From UBA5189 sp040389445 (lineage in GTDB: Bacteria; Chloroflexota; Limnocylindria; Limnocylindrales; CSP1-4), in NCBI GenBank assembly GCA_040389445.1, contig JAZJZX010000002.1:124001-188000 (forward strand): a DNA stretch of 64,000 nt, given 5' to 3'. Each line of letters begins with the position of its first letter. Position 1 is the first letter of the stretch. The notes under the pieces were generated by a model, which had not been told where the DNA came from, searched no databases, and saw only the letters and a list, made by a program, of their open reading frames with translations. The position numbers were made by a program, and so were the translations under genes. Positions 26,034 to 34,665 of this stretch are shown here, one piece after another.

Positions 26034-27077
26034 ATGGCGCGCTCGGGATTCGGCGACTTCGACCACGGCACCCTGCCGACCTGGTATGCCGCACCGCCGG
26101 TACCGCGAACGGCGCCCCTCGGCATCGTCGATCGGCCCCTGCCGCTGATCATCGACAGCGATCCGGGTCTGGACGACGCCCTTGCGATCGGTCTTGCGGT
26201 GGCGCGGCCGGAACTGGAACTGCTGGCCGTCACGACCGTCGGAGGCAACGCCGACGTCCGACATTGCACCGACAACGCGCTGCGACTGCTCCACGCCTTC
26301 GGGCGGAGTGACATTCCCGTCGGCGAAGGCGCTGCCGGTCCGTTGACCGGCGCCGTGGTCCGCGCGACGGCGATCCACGGTGAAGGCGGGATCGGCCGTA
26401 CCGTGCTTCCGGCCTCGCCCGTTGCGGCCCATCCGGAAGGAGCTGTGGCCTTGATTGCGCAAATCCTTCGCGATTCCCCGGTTCCGGTGGTCATCGCACC
26501 TATCGGCCCGCTCACGAACATCGCGCTGCTGCTTCGGCTCCACCCGGAGCTCGCCCCGAAGATCGCGCATCTTTCGATCATGGGAGGTTCGATCGGGGAG
26601 GGGAACACGACGGCGTCCGCCGAGTTCAACATCTACGCGGACCCGGAGGCGGCCGACATCGTGTTCCGGTCAGGCATTCCGATCACGATGATGGGCCTGG
26701 ACGTGACCCACCAGGCAACCCTGGATGCAGCGGCGTCCGCCAGCCTCGCGTCGAGCGGTACCGCATCGGGCCGGATCGCGGCCGAGCTCGTGGACTTCGC
26801 CATCGAGCGCGTCGGGGAGTGGTACGGCGGAACGACGACGGCGATCCACGACGCCGTCGCCGTCGCGCATCTTGCGATCGAGGACCTGGTGTCCGTCGCC
26901 GCCTACAACGTGCGGGTCGACACCACGGACGGGCCGGCTCGTGGGCGAACGGTGTGCGAAGGCCTCTCGTTCCGGATGGAACGCTACGGCCTGACCGCGA
27001 ATGCCGAAGTCGGCATCCGCATCGATCCGGGGCGCTTCGAGGACCTCCTCGTGGATGCCTTCGCGCGGCTGCCGTAG
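26034..27077 (+). CDS. Inosine-uridine preferring nucleoside hydrolase family protein
   Basis: This 347-residue nucleoside N-ribohydrolase splits imported nucleosides to base and ribose. The calcium-binding N-terminal signature is LIIDSDPGLDDALAIGLA. VTTVGGNADVRHCTDNALRLL, PIGPLTNIALLLRLHPEL, the IMGGS segment and EFNIYADPEAADIVF are all in place, and the C-terminal catalytic AIHDAVAVAHL carries the last metal Asp. An N-terminal extension of about 38 residues precedes the domain, so the true start may be a little further in. It is the last gene of the transporter operon and fits its nucleoside cargo. Confidence 0.93.
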   Translation: MARSGFGDFDHGTLPTWYAAPPVPRTAPLGIVDRPLPLIIDSDPGLDDALAIGLAVARPELELLAVTTVGGNADVRHCTDNALRLLHAFGRSDIPVGEGAAGPLTGAVVRATAIHGEGGIGRTVLPASPVAAHPEGAVALIAQILRDSPVPVVIAPIGPLTNIALLLRLHPELAPKIAHLSIMGGSIGEGNTTASAEFNIYADPEAADIVFRSGIPITMMGLDVTHQATLDAAASASLASSGTASGRIAAELVDFAIERVGEWYGGTTTAIHDAVAVAHLAIEDLVSVAAYNVRVDTTDGPARGRTVCEGLSFRMERYGLTANAEVGIRIDPGRFEDLLVDAFARLP

Positions 27078-27096
27078 GCCGCCAGCGGAGCATGGC

Positions 27097-27837
27097 ATGG
27101 TTCGCGCAACAGGCTTCGTGCTCCTTGTGGCCACGGTGCTGGCCGCCTGTGGGACGTCCTGGGTCGACACCGCGTCCGAGCCGCCAGTCGTCCCGGCGAC
27201 CCAGCCGGGCACGACGCCCGTGACCACCCCGGGGCCGGTCCTGCGATATGTCGCGCTGGGCGATTCGTACACGATCGGCACGTCCGTGGCCCAGGATGCC
27301 CGCTGGCCGAATCAGCTCCTGGTGGCGCTCGGTGCGAGTGAAGCTCCCCTGGACCTCGTGGCCAATCTCGGGGTCAACGGCTACACCTCGCGCGACGTGA
27401 TCGACGTCGAGTTGCCCCAACTCGGGCCTCTCCGCCCGGATTTCCTGACCCTGCTCATCGGCGTCAACGACGTCGTGCAGGGGGTTCCGGCCGATGCCTA
27501 CCGGGCGAACGCTGCGGAAATCCTCGATGACCTCGTGGTGCGCGTCGGCGCACGGCGAGTCCTGGTCGTCACGACGCCGGACTACACGGTGACCCCGGCG
27601 GGTGCGGACTTCGGCGACCCTGCCCGGCAGGCCGCCGGCATCCGCGCGAACAACGAGATCATCTCGGCGCTCTCCGCGGCTCGCGGGATCACGGTCGTCG
27701 ACATTTACGACCTTTCGCTGCGGGCCGCGACCGATCGTTCGCTCGTCGCATCGGACGGCCTCCATCCGAGCGGCGCCCAGTACGCATTGTGGGTTGAGCG
27801 CATCGCACCGACGGTCGATGCGCTGGTCCGCCCTTGA
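27097..27837 (+). CDS. SGNH/GDSL-hydrolase lipoprotein
   Basis: This 246-residue secreted lipoprotein has the signal peptide MVRATGFVLLVATVLAAC, with the lipobox Cys at residue 18. A Pro/Thr-rich linker follows. The SGNH esterase domain has block I ALGDSYTIG (nucleophile Ser), the Gly of block II in NLGVNGYTS, block III LLIGVNDVV and block V ASDGLHPSGAQ (Asp and His). It is probably an esterase or deacylase on the outer face of the membrane; substrate unknown. The ATG is chosen because GGAG lies 6 nt upstream and it starts the signal peptide. It lies 19 nt after the nucleoside hydrolase. Confidence 0.9.
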   Translation: MVRATGFVLLVATVLAACGTSWVDTASEPPVVPATQPGTTPVTTPGPVLRYVALGDSYTIGTSVAQDARWPNQLLVALGASEAPLDLVANLGVNGYTSRDVIDVELPQLGPLRPDFLTLLIGVNDVVQGVPADAYRANAAEILDDLVVRVGARRVLVVTTPDYTVTPAGADFGDPARQAAGIRANNEIISALSAARGITVVDIYDLSLRAATDRSLVASDGLHPSGAQYALWVERIAPTVDALVRP

Positions 27838-27918
27838 TCGAGGGGTGGACGGACCACGAGTCGACTTCGACCTGATGGTCCTGGCCCCCAGGATCCTTGA
27901 CCCATCGGGGGCATCGGC

Positions 27919-27936
27919 CCGGGAGGCCTCTCCCGG
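27919..27936 (+). promoter_or_regulatory. Palindrome touching the dnaE -10
   Basis: CCGGGAG-GCCT-CTCCCGG is a perfect 7-bp inverted repeat that ends one base before the TACCAT -10 of dnaE. It could be an operator or a weak terminator of the upstream operon. Confidence 0.4.
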
Positions 27937-27937
27937 C

Positions 27938-27943
27938 TACCAT
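27938..27943 (+). promoter_or_regulatory. Candidate -10 of dnaE (leaderless)
   Basis: TACCAT lies 9 nt before the GTG start of dnaE. No Shine-Dalgarno is present. Confidence 0.45.
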
Positions 27944-27952
27944 TGACCTCCC

Positions 27953-30900
27953 GTGACAACCCTCAGCCCGCGCGATTTCACGCATCTCCATACGCACTCG
28001 GAGTTCAGCCTGCTCGACGGGCTCGGGCGGATCACGGACCTCGTTGACGAGGCCGCGGTGCAGGGCTTCGACAGCCTGGCGATCACCGATCACGGTGCCC
28101 TGTATGGAGCCGTCGCGTTCTACAAGGCCGCTCAGGCGAGGGACATCAAGCCGATCATCGGCGTCGAGACCTATGTTGCCCGGCGGTCGATGCGGGAGAA
28201 GGAGGGCAAGGCAGACGCCCAGCCGTTTCACCTGATCCTCCTGGCGTCAGACCTGATCGGCTACCGAAACCTGTGTCGGCTCGTCACCGATGCCCATCTC
28301 GACGGCTACTACTACAAGCCCCGGATCGACCGGGAGCATCTCGCGAAGTACAGCGAGGGCCTCATCGGGCTGTCGGCATGCCTCAACGGGGAGGTGTCGC
28401 GGGCGCTCGAGGTGGATGACTGGGACCTCGCCCGGAACCTTGCCGGCGAGTACGGCGACATCTTCGGGAACGATCGATTCTTCCTCGAGCTGCAGGACCA
28501 CGGTCTGGCGGAGCAACGCCGCTTGAACGAGCAGCTCCTCCGGCTGGCACCGGAGAGCGGCTTGCCGCTCGTGGTGACCAACGACCTCCACTACGTGCAT
28601 CGGCGCCAGGCCCCGGCCCACGACGTCCTGCTGTGCGTCGGCACCGGAAACAACCTCGACACCCCGGGTCGCATGAAGTTCGGATCGGACAACTTCTACC
28701 TGAAGTCCGCCGCGGAAATGGAAGCCCTCTTTCCCGATCAGCGCGAGGCGCTCCTGAACACCCGACGGATCGCCGAGATGTGCGATCTGACCCTCCCCCT
28801 GAATCAGCTCCTGATCCCGCATTTCCCGGTCCCCGAGGGTGAGACCGTCGAGTCCTGGCTCCGCACGGAGTGCGAGCGAGGCCTGACGTGGCGCTATGGA
28901 ACCGTGACCCCGGAACTCCGGACACGGCTCGAGTACGAGCTCGGCGTCATCCTCTCGATGGGCTATGCGGGCTACTTCCTGATCGTGGCGGACTTCATCC
29001 GGTTCGCCCGGGAGCAGGGGATCCAGACGACCTGCCGCGGGAGCGCGCCGGGCTCGGTCGTGACCTACACGCTGGGAATCACCCCGGTGGACCCGATCGC
29101 CTACGGCCTGCCGTTCGAGCGGTTCCTGAACCCCGATCGGGTGACCATGCCGGACATCGACGTTGACTTCCAGGACGACCGCCGGGACGAGGTCATCGCC
29201 TACGTCTCCCGCAAGTACGGCCAGGACCACGTGGCCCAGATCATCACCTTCGGCACCATGCTCGCCCGGGCTGCGATTCGCGATGTCGGGCGCGTCCTCG
29301 GTCACTCCTACGGCGACGTCGATCGCATCGCCAAGGCCATCCCGAACCAGCTCGGGATCAAGCTGGAGGAGGCCCTCGAGATCAGTCCCCAGCTCCGCGA
29401 GCAGGTTGACGCCGACGAGGGCGTCAGGAAGGTCATCGAGTTCGCGAAGCAGCTCGAAGGCGTGGCCCGCAACGCGTCGACGCATGCGGCGGGCGTGGTC
29501 ATCAGCCGTGAGCCGCTGACGGAACTCATGCCCCTTCAGCGAGCGACGAACTCGGACGGGCTGATGACGCAGTACGAGATGCACGCCATCGAGGACCTCG
29601 GACTGCTCAAGTTCGACTTCCTCGGGCTTTCCAACCTGACCATCCTCAAGAATGCCGTCGACACCGTGAAGGCGCATCGCGGCGTGGATATCGACCTGGA
29701 TCACATTCCACTCGACGACGCCGCCACGTTCCAGCTGCTCGCGTCCGGCGAGACGACCGGCATCTTCCAGCTCGAGTCGGCCGGCATGCGCCGGTACGTC
29801 CGCGAGCTGCGCCCGACGTCCGTCTTCGACCTCGCCGCGATGGTCGCGCTCTACCGCCCGGGCCCGATGGACAACATTCCCGCCTACATCCGCCGCAAGC
29901 ACGGCCAAGAGGCGGTCACCTACCTCCACCCGCTGCTCGAGCCGTTCCTGGAGCGGACGTACGGGATCTTCGTCTACCAGGAGGACATCATGGCCGCGGC
30001 GATCGCGCTGGGCGGTTTCACCGGGCCCGAGGCGGACACGCTCGGCTACGCGATCCGGAAGAAGAAATCCGCGGTCCTCCGGGCCCAGAAGGAGAAATTC
30101 GTCACCCAGGCCGCCGAGCGGGGCGTCCCTCCCCAGACCATCGACGCGGTGTTCAAGGCGTTCGAGCCGTTCGAGCGGTACGGGTTCAACAAGGCGCATG
30201 CCACCTGTTACGGGCTGATCGCCTACCAGACGGCGTATCTCAAGGCGAACTACACGGTCGAATACATGACCAGCGTGCTGTCGGCCTTCCGCAGCACCGA
30301 GGACAAGGTGGCGGCGGCGGTTGCCGAGTGCCGACGGCTCGGAATCGAGGTCCGGCCCCCCGACATCCACCGGAGCCAGGTGGAGTTCACGGTCGAGGGC
30401 GATGCGATCCGGTTCGGGCTGCTCGCGGTCAAGAACGTCGGCCAGGGCGCCATCGAGTCGATCATCGCCGCGCGCGAAGCCGACGGCCCGTTCCGCTCCC
30501 TGACCGACTTCTGCACCCGGATCGACCTGCGGCTTGCGAATCGCAAGGTCCTCGAGTCGCTCGCCAAGGTCGGTGCGATGGGCGCGTTCGGACACCCTGC
30601 CCAGGTGCTCGACGGCCTCGACGACGCGACGGCCGCCGCCCAGGCGACACAGCGCGATCGGATCAGCGGCCAGACGTCGTTCTTCGACATGGGCGCGTCC
30701 GATGCAGCCGTCCTCGAGCGGCCCCTTCCCCCGACGCCCGAGGCTCCGGGCCGGGAGCGACTCCGGTGGGAGAAGGAGCTGTTGGGCCTGTACCTCTCCG
30801 AGCACCCGATGGGCGAAGTCGCCGATCGCGTCGGCGACTATGTCACGGCCTATTCCGCGGACCTCAAGGACGATTCGCTCGATGGCCAGCGCCTCGTCGT

Positions 30901-31822
30901 GGGCGGGATCGTCGTCGGGTCGCGCTCGATCGTGACGCGGGCGCGGGCGACGATGGCCGTCGTCACGCTCGAAGACCTCCAGGGTTCAATGGAGGTCGTG
31001 GTCTTCCCGAAGCTCTACGAGCAGACCGGTCCGATCTGGGCCGAGGGCTCGATCCTCCTCGTCGCCGGCCGGATCGACCATCGAGGCGAGGAGGTCTCGC
31101 TGCTCGCCGATCTCGTGATCCCATGGGACGAGGCGGTTGTGAAAGGCCCCGAGGCGTTTGCGCGTGACGTGGCGGCGGGTGACCGAGGCAGCTTCCGCCG
31201 ACGACCCGGCGCCGACCCGGGGCCCGCGACCAATGGATCCTCCGCTCCCGGCAGGCCGTTCAACGGCCATGGACGCCCGACCAGCGCTCCTGTCGCCGCG
31301 GCTCCGCCCGTCGTCGCTGCGGCGCCGATCACGGCTCCTGGACCCGGACGTCGGGCGGACATTCCGTACGTGTCGCCGCTCAGGGCCGGGGCGGCCACGG
31401 CCGCGAACCTGCCTCCCATCGCGCCGGCGCAACCCGTGACGTCCCACGAGCCCGCCGAACTGTCTGGAGAGGAACCGTCCGTCGATCACGACGATCCACC
31501 GGCCCTGCCCGACGAAGCCCGCCGCGAGGTGGTCGCCCAGGCAGCGGCCGCCACCACGCCAATCGAATCCGCCAACCCGGACCAGATCCTCCATGTCCGC
31601 TTCGGCGGTGCCCCCGCCGATCAACTCGTTCGGGCGATGGAGACGTTCCGGCAGCTGGTTCGCGAGCGCCCCGGGGAGACTCGCGTGGTTGTCCACATCC
31701 CGGTGCCCGGGGGATCGGCGCTCCCCATGGAACTCAAGCAGGCCGTCGCCTACGACGCCGACCTCCTGGTCGAGGTCCAGCGCCGCCTCGGCGCCGGTAT
31801 CGCCCAGGTCTCGCTGGGCTGA
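27953..31822 (+). CDS. dnaE: DNA polymerase III alpha subunit
   Basis: This 1289-residue replicative polymerase is of the DnaE class. Domains in order: PHP domain with an intact metal site pattern (THLHTHSEFSLLDG, ITDHGALYG, NDLHYVHRRQ), which in such enzymes may act as a proofreading exonuclease; palm with the catalytic Asp triad region MPDIDVDFQDDRRDEVI; fingers; tandem HhH; OB fold (from about VVGGIVVGSRSIV); then a low-complexity Ala/Pro/Gly linker of about 90 residues near 31190-31440; and a small C-terminal domain of about 80 residues ending AGIAQVSLG. The start codon is GTG. No intein is present, and no separate epsilon subunit is seen nearby. Confidence 0.97.
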   Translation: MTTLSPRDFTHLHTHSEFSLLDGLGRITDLVDEAAVQGFDSLAITDHGALYGAVAFYKAAQARDIKPIIGVETYVARRSMREKEGKADAQPFHLILLASDLIGYRNLCRLVTDAHLDGYYYKPRIDREHLAKYSEGLIGLSACLNGEVSRALEVDDWDLARNLAGEYGDIFGNDRFFLELQDHGLAEQRRLNEQLLRLAPESGLPLVVTNDLHYVHRRQAPAHDVLLCVGTGNNLDTPGRMKFGSDNFYLKSAAEMEALFPDQREALLNTRRIAEMCDLTLPLNQLLIPHFPVPEGETVESWLRTECERGLTWRYGTVTPELRTRLEYELGVILSMGYAGYFLIVADFIRFAREQGIQTTCRGSAPGSVVTYTLGITPVDPIAYGLPFERFLNPDRVTMPDIDVDFQDDRRDEVIAYVSRKYGQDHVAQIITFGTMLARAAIRDVGRVLGHSYGDVDRIAKAIPNQLGIKLEEALEISPQLREQVDADEGVRKVIEFAKQLEGVARNASTHAAGVVISREPLTELMPLQRATNSDGLMTQYEMHAIEDLGLLKFDFLGLSNLTILKNAVDTVKAHRGVDIDLDHIPLDDAATFQLLASGETTGIFQLESAGMRRYVRELRPTSVFDLAAMVALYRPGPMDNIPAYIRRKHGQEAVTYLHPLLEPFLERTYGIFVYQEDIMAAAIALGGFTGPEADTLGYAIRKKKSAVLRAQKEKFVTQAAERGVPPQTIDAVFKAFEPFERYGFNKAHATCYGLIAYQTAYLKANYTVEYMTSVLSAFRSTEDKVAAAVAECRRLGIEVRPPDIHRSQVEFTVEGDAIRFGLLAVKNVGQGAIESIIAAREADGPFRSLTDFCTRIDLRLANRKVLESLAKVGAMGAFGHPAQVLDGLDDATAAAQATQRDRISGQTSFFDMGASDAAVLERPLPPTPEAPGRERLRWEKELLGLYLSEHPMGEVADRVGDYVTAYSADLKDDSLDGQRLVVGGIVVGSRSIVTRARATMAVVTLEDLQGSMEVVVFPKLYEQTGPIWAEGSILLVAGRIDHRGEEVSLLADLVIPWDEAVVKGPEAFARDVAAGDRGSFRRRPGADPGPATNGSSAPGRPFNGHGRPTSAPVAAAPPVVAAAPITAPGPGRRADIPYVSPLRAGAATAANLPPIAPAQPVTSHEPAELSGEEPSVDHDDPPALPDEARREVVAQAAAATTPIESANPDQILHVRFGGAPADQLVRAMETFRQLVRERPGETRVVVHIPVPGGSALPMELKQAVAYDADLLVEVQRRLGAGIAQVSLG

Positions 31823-31832
31823 GCAACGCCCG

Positions 31833-32393
31833 TCAGCCCCGCGCCAGTCGGCGCGCCGCGCGGATCGCGCTGAACCTGTCCACGTATGCCTCGCGGAGGG
31901 CGTTCAGCGTCGGCCGGTCGATCCCGAGTTCGCTCGCGATCTGGTTGACCGACTGCGCTTCTTCGCTCGAGATCTCGTCGTCGGCCGCCCCGACCGCGAA
32001 GGCTGCCCGAACGACCGCGAGCTTCTCGGCCTCGGTGGCGAGGCCCGCGAACTCGCGAGTCACCAGGAAGTCCTCGGTGCCGAACTTGGCGCGCGACTGG
32101 AGCTTGGCCATCTGGACGACCAGCACCGCGTGTGCCTCGTCGAGCCCGCCGAGGTCCTGGACCGCCTTCTCCATCACGGCGGTCTCCTGGGCGCTGATGT
32201 CGAGGTCCGCCTGGGCCGCTCGAGCCAGGATGTAGGCGAATCCGGCCAGGAACCGCGCCCGTTCCGGCGGGAGGGCGTCGAGTTTCGCCACGATTCTTCG
32301 GACCGTCTCGGTGTCGCCGGTCGCGGCATTCGGGGCGGGGGCCGCCACGTCAACCGACACGGATCGGACGATGCGTCCAAGGAAGCTGCTCAC
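31833..32393 (-). CDS. TerB-like tellurite-resistance-fold protein
   Basis: This 186-residue all-helical protein has a TerB-like domain: ERARFLAGFAYILARAAQADLDISAQE is the acidic metal-binding helix pair, and FAVGAADDEISSEEAQSVNQIASELGI is the matching second helical hairpin. TerB-like domains occur in membrane-associated stress and surveillance systems, but a single cytoplasmic copy has no set function. The GTG start is chosen because GAGG lies 6 nt upstream (on the minus strand) and the domain begins soon after; the frame is open further upstream without good support. It converges on dnaE and is divergent from a lipoprotein gene. Confidence 0.8.
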   Translation of the reverse strand: MSSFLGRIVRSVSVDVAAPAPNAATGDTETVRRIVAKLDALPPERARFLAGFAYILARAAQADLDISAQETAVMEKAVQDLGGLDEAHAVLVVQMAKLQSRAKFGTEDFLVTREFAGLATEAEKLAVVRAAFAVGAADDEISSEEAQSVNQIASELGIDRPTLNALREAYVDRFSAIRAARRLARG

Positions 32394-32519
32394 TCGAGAC
32401 CTCGTTCCATGCGAACCGGGCGGCGTGTCGTCATCGGACAAGCCTACGAGAAGGACGACCGTACGTCCTCGCGGACCGGCCCGGAGGAACCAGTCGCGCC
32501 CACGAGCCGTCTGGCGAAC

Positions 32520-32993
32520 ATGCCGCGAACCACTCCGTCTCACCGACGCCGGCCGGGCGCCGCTGCCCTGACCGCTGCCCTCCCGGTCATCGTCATCGTG
32601 ACCGCAGGGTGCAGCCGGATCGACCGACCTCGGTCGTTCGCCGCATCGCTCGACCGCACCAGTGGCGAGACCTGGACCGTTCAGGTGGTCGACAACTCGG
32701 GCCGGGTGACGAACATCGATCTGGATCCGGCACCGGCCATCCGGGGCCCGTCGGACGCGCCGTTCAACGACCCGGCGGCCTCGAGCCGACTCGTGGTCCC
32801 GTGGACGGGAGGGTCGTGCGACACACTCACGTCCTTCACCGTCGAGTCGGGATCGGGCGGTCAGATCACGATCTCGTACGACACCGCCGTCGCACCCGGC
32901 GTGTGCGACCTTGTCGGAATCGGCCACCAGCTGGTGCTCGAGACCGACCCTGCCCTGCCCGCAGCCATCGTCACGCTGAGGCGCCTGCCCTGA
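32520..32993 (+). CDS. Putative lipoprotein of unknown function
   Basis: This 157-residue protein has a basic N-terminus, a hydrophobic stretch (AALTAALPVIVIVTAGC) with a lipobox-like VTAGC, and a beta-rich mature part with a Cys pair (SCDTL and VCDLV). I recognise no family. A longer reading frame extends far upstream across dnaE in the wrong frame and is not used. No ribosome-binding site of note precedes the ATG, so an ATG at 32409 is an alternative. It is divergent from the TerB-like gene. Confidence 0.6.
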   Translation: MPRTTPSHRRRPGAAALTAALPVIVIVTAGCSRIDRPRSFAASLDRTSGETWTVQVVDNSGRVTNIDLDPAPAIRGPSDAPFNDPAASSRLVVPWTGGSCDTLTSFTVESGSGGQITISYDTAVAPGVCDLVGIGHQLVLETDPALPAAIVTLRRLP

Positions 32994-33129
32994 CGGTCGG
33001 CCGCCGAAGTGCGCGGCACTCTCATCGCCAGAGGATCCTGTAGCCTGGCGTCACCAGCGCCTCGGAGTCGCTCGCGCTCCGGAGCCTGGCCAGCGATGAG
33101 ATGCGTGCGGCCGACTTGGTGTCCTTGCC

Positions 33130-33582
33130 ATGAATGCTCTCGTTCGAAGGGTCCTCCTCCTCGTTGTCGCCGTGGCCCTCGTCGCAATCGTTGCTGCCGG
33201 TCGACCCTTGGGTCCCGCGACCGGCGCGGACGATGGCTCCGTCGAGCAGCTGGCCGCAGAGGCCGTTGCCGACAACCAGGGATGCATCAACTCGTTCGAC
33301 GCATTGATCGATGCTGCGATGGTCCGAGCGACCCCCGATCGACCGGGTATGTCCGATGCCGGTGTGTTCGTCGGCGTCGCCGACGATGTACCGAGGGCGT
33401 TTGATGGCACGCTCCTCGGAAAGGACACCACGGGCCTGTGGGTTCTTCGGGGAAGCGGCGATAGCATCAATGCGCTCCATCTCGTCGCCTTCGACCTTCC
33501 GTCAGGACGATCTGTCTGGGTTATCGCCGGCGGGATGAGCCGTGGCGACTGCCAGGTCTGGAAGAGCACCGATCCAACGTAG
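33130..33582 (+). CDS. Secreted protein of unknown function
   Basis: This 150-residue protein has an N-terminal signal or anchor (VRRVLLLVVAVALVAIVAAG) and a mature part with two cysteines (GCINS, DCQVW). The mature fold looks beta-rich, with GLWVLRGSGDSINALHLVAFDLPSGRSVWVIAGG. I know no family. It follows the lipoprotein gene on the same strand after 136 nt. Confidence 0.6.
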   Translation: MNALVRRVLLLVVAVALVAIVAAGRPLGPATGADDGSVEQLAAEAVADNQGCINSFDALIDAAMVRATPDRPGMSDAGVFVGVADDVPRAFDGTLLGKDTTGLWVLRGSGDSINALHLVAFDLPSGRSVWVIAGGMSRGDCQVWKSTDPT

Positions 33583-33848
33583 TGACTCGGTGGTCGATTC
33601 CCAATGACCACCAGGTGCACGAGCGCGGCAGGCGCTCACGCCGCCAGGTCCCAAAGTCGGACTTCACCGTGTGTGAGCGGGCACGCTGCGCCCGACCGCG
33701 CGGGCGTGGAACTGGGCCGAGGAGTCGGTGGTGCGTCGCTCCATGTCGAGAGCCGCCTTGGGTGCGAGCGCTCGTAGGGGGCGTCTCGCTCGTCCCGCCA
33801 CGTGCACCCTCGGCCGCGACCGCGAAGGTGCCACAGGACCGTCAGGTG

Positions 33849-33935
33849 TGGTGCCGGAGCCGGGACTTGAACCCGGATGAGGTTGCCCCCAACGGTGTTT
33901 GAGACCGTCGCGTCTGCCGATTCCGCCACTCCGGC
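33849..33935 (-). tRNA. tRNA-Leu (anticodon CAA)
   Basis: A complete 87-nt class II tRNA is encoded on the minus strand. The acceptor stem is GCCGGAG/CTCCGGC, the anticodon stem is ACGGT/ACCGT with loop CTCAAAC (anticodon CAA, reading UUG), the variable arm is long, the T loop is TTCAAGT on a CCGGG/CCCGG stem, and CCA is encoded. The flanking 266 bp to the left (33583-33848) shows no gene I can support. Confidence 0.95.
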
Positions 33936-33953
33936 CGGGGTGGTTCGTGCCGA

Positions 33954-33959
33954 ATGCTA
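33954..33959 (-). promoter_or_regulatory. Candidate -10 of tRNA-Leu
   Basis: TAGCAT on the minus strand lies 18 nt before the tRNA 5' end, a sensible distance for a short leader. Confidence 0.4.
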
Positions 33960-34009
33960 GCCGCTGGGAACCGATCTCGCGACGGCCGCGTCAGGCCGAC
34001 GACCGATGC

Positions 34010-34015
34010 TAGACT
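34010..34015 (+). promoter_or_regulatory. Candidate -10 of the ECF sigma factor gene
   Basis: TAGACT is placed so that transcription starts near 34022. It rules against the in-frame ATG at 34006 as the start and supports the GTG at 34057, which has GGAGG upstream (34040-34044). Confidence 0.4.
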
Positions 34016-34056
34016 CGCGCCGCTTCAGTATCGCTGCCCGGAGGACCCCCCAGATC

Positions 34057-34665
34057 GTGGAGGATCGTCGCGCGACCACGGCCTCCGACGACCCCGTCCA
34101 GCGACGTGACCTCATCCTCATGGAGCAGGCACGGGGCGGGAGTCTCGACGCGTTCAACGACCTCGTCCTGTGCTACCAGGACATGTTGTTCGCCCTCGTC
34201 GTCAGGATGGTCCCCGACCGGGATCAAGCCTCGGATGCGATCCAGGAGGCATTCTTCTCGGCCTATCGGAACATGGCTCAGTTCCGTGGCGGCTCGGTCC
34301 GCTCGTGGCTCAGTCGCATCGCGATCAATGCCGCGATGGATGCCCAGCGCCTCAAGAAGCGCCGGCCCGCCGACCCGTACCCCGAGCTCGAGGACGATAG
34401 CTGGCAGCCGCCGGCCACCGAGGCCGACGACCCGGTCACGACGACTCTCAAGGTCGAGCGGCACAGGGCGCTGAACCGGGCCCTTGCGGAGATCACCGAC
34501 GACCAGCGGGCCGCGATCGTCCTGTTCGATGTCGAGGGCTACGACTACGCCGAGATCGCGGACCTGACCGGCGTCTCGCTTGGGACCGTGAAGTCACGTA
34601 TCCACCGCGGGCGGCTCGCCCTCCGCGACCGGCTGGCCGACCAGATGGACCTGTTCCGTGGCTGA
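34057..34665 (+). CDS. ECF-type RNA polymerase sigma factor
   Basis: This sigma-70 family factor of about 202 residues has sigma2 (ARGGSLDAFNDLVLCYQDMLFALVVRM ... DAIQEAFFSAYRNMAQFRGGSVRSWLSRIAINAAMD) and sigma4 (LNRALAEITDDQRAAIVLFDVEGYDYAEIADLTGVSLGTVKSRIHRGR). The linker is acidic and Pro-rich, as in SigE/RpoE-like groups. The start is uncertain: an ATG at 34006 extends it, but the GTG at 34057 lies downstream of the likely promoter and behind GGAGG. Its stop overlaps the next gene by 8 nt, so the adjacent anti-sigma-like protein is translationally coupled. Confidence 0.9.
   Translation: MEDRRATTASDDPVQRRDLILMEQARGGSLDAFNDLVLCYQDMLFALVVRMVPDRDQASDAIQEAFFSAYRNMAQFRGGSVRSWLSRIAINAAMDAQRLKKRRPADPYPELEDDSWQPPATEADDPVTTTLKVERHRALNRALAEITDDQRAAIVLFDVEGYDYAEIADLTGVSLGTVKSRIHRGRLALRDRLADQMDLFRG

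Noticed and set aside
28247..30805. Minus-strand ORF of 852 codons
   Set aside because: Antisense to dnaE; no domain, and dnaE is certain.
33583..33848. Possible gene between the secreted protein and tRNA-Leu
   Set aside because: The open frames on both strands have no start signal, no domain and biased composition; none is supported.
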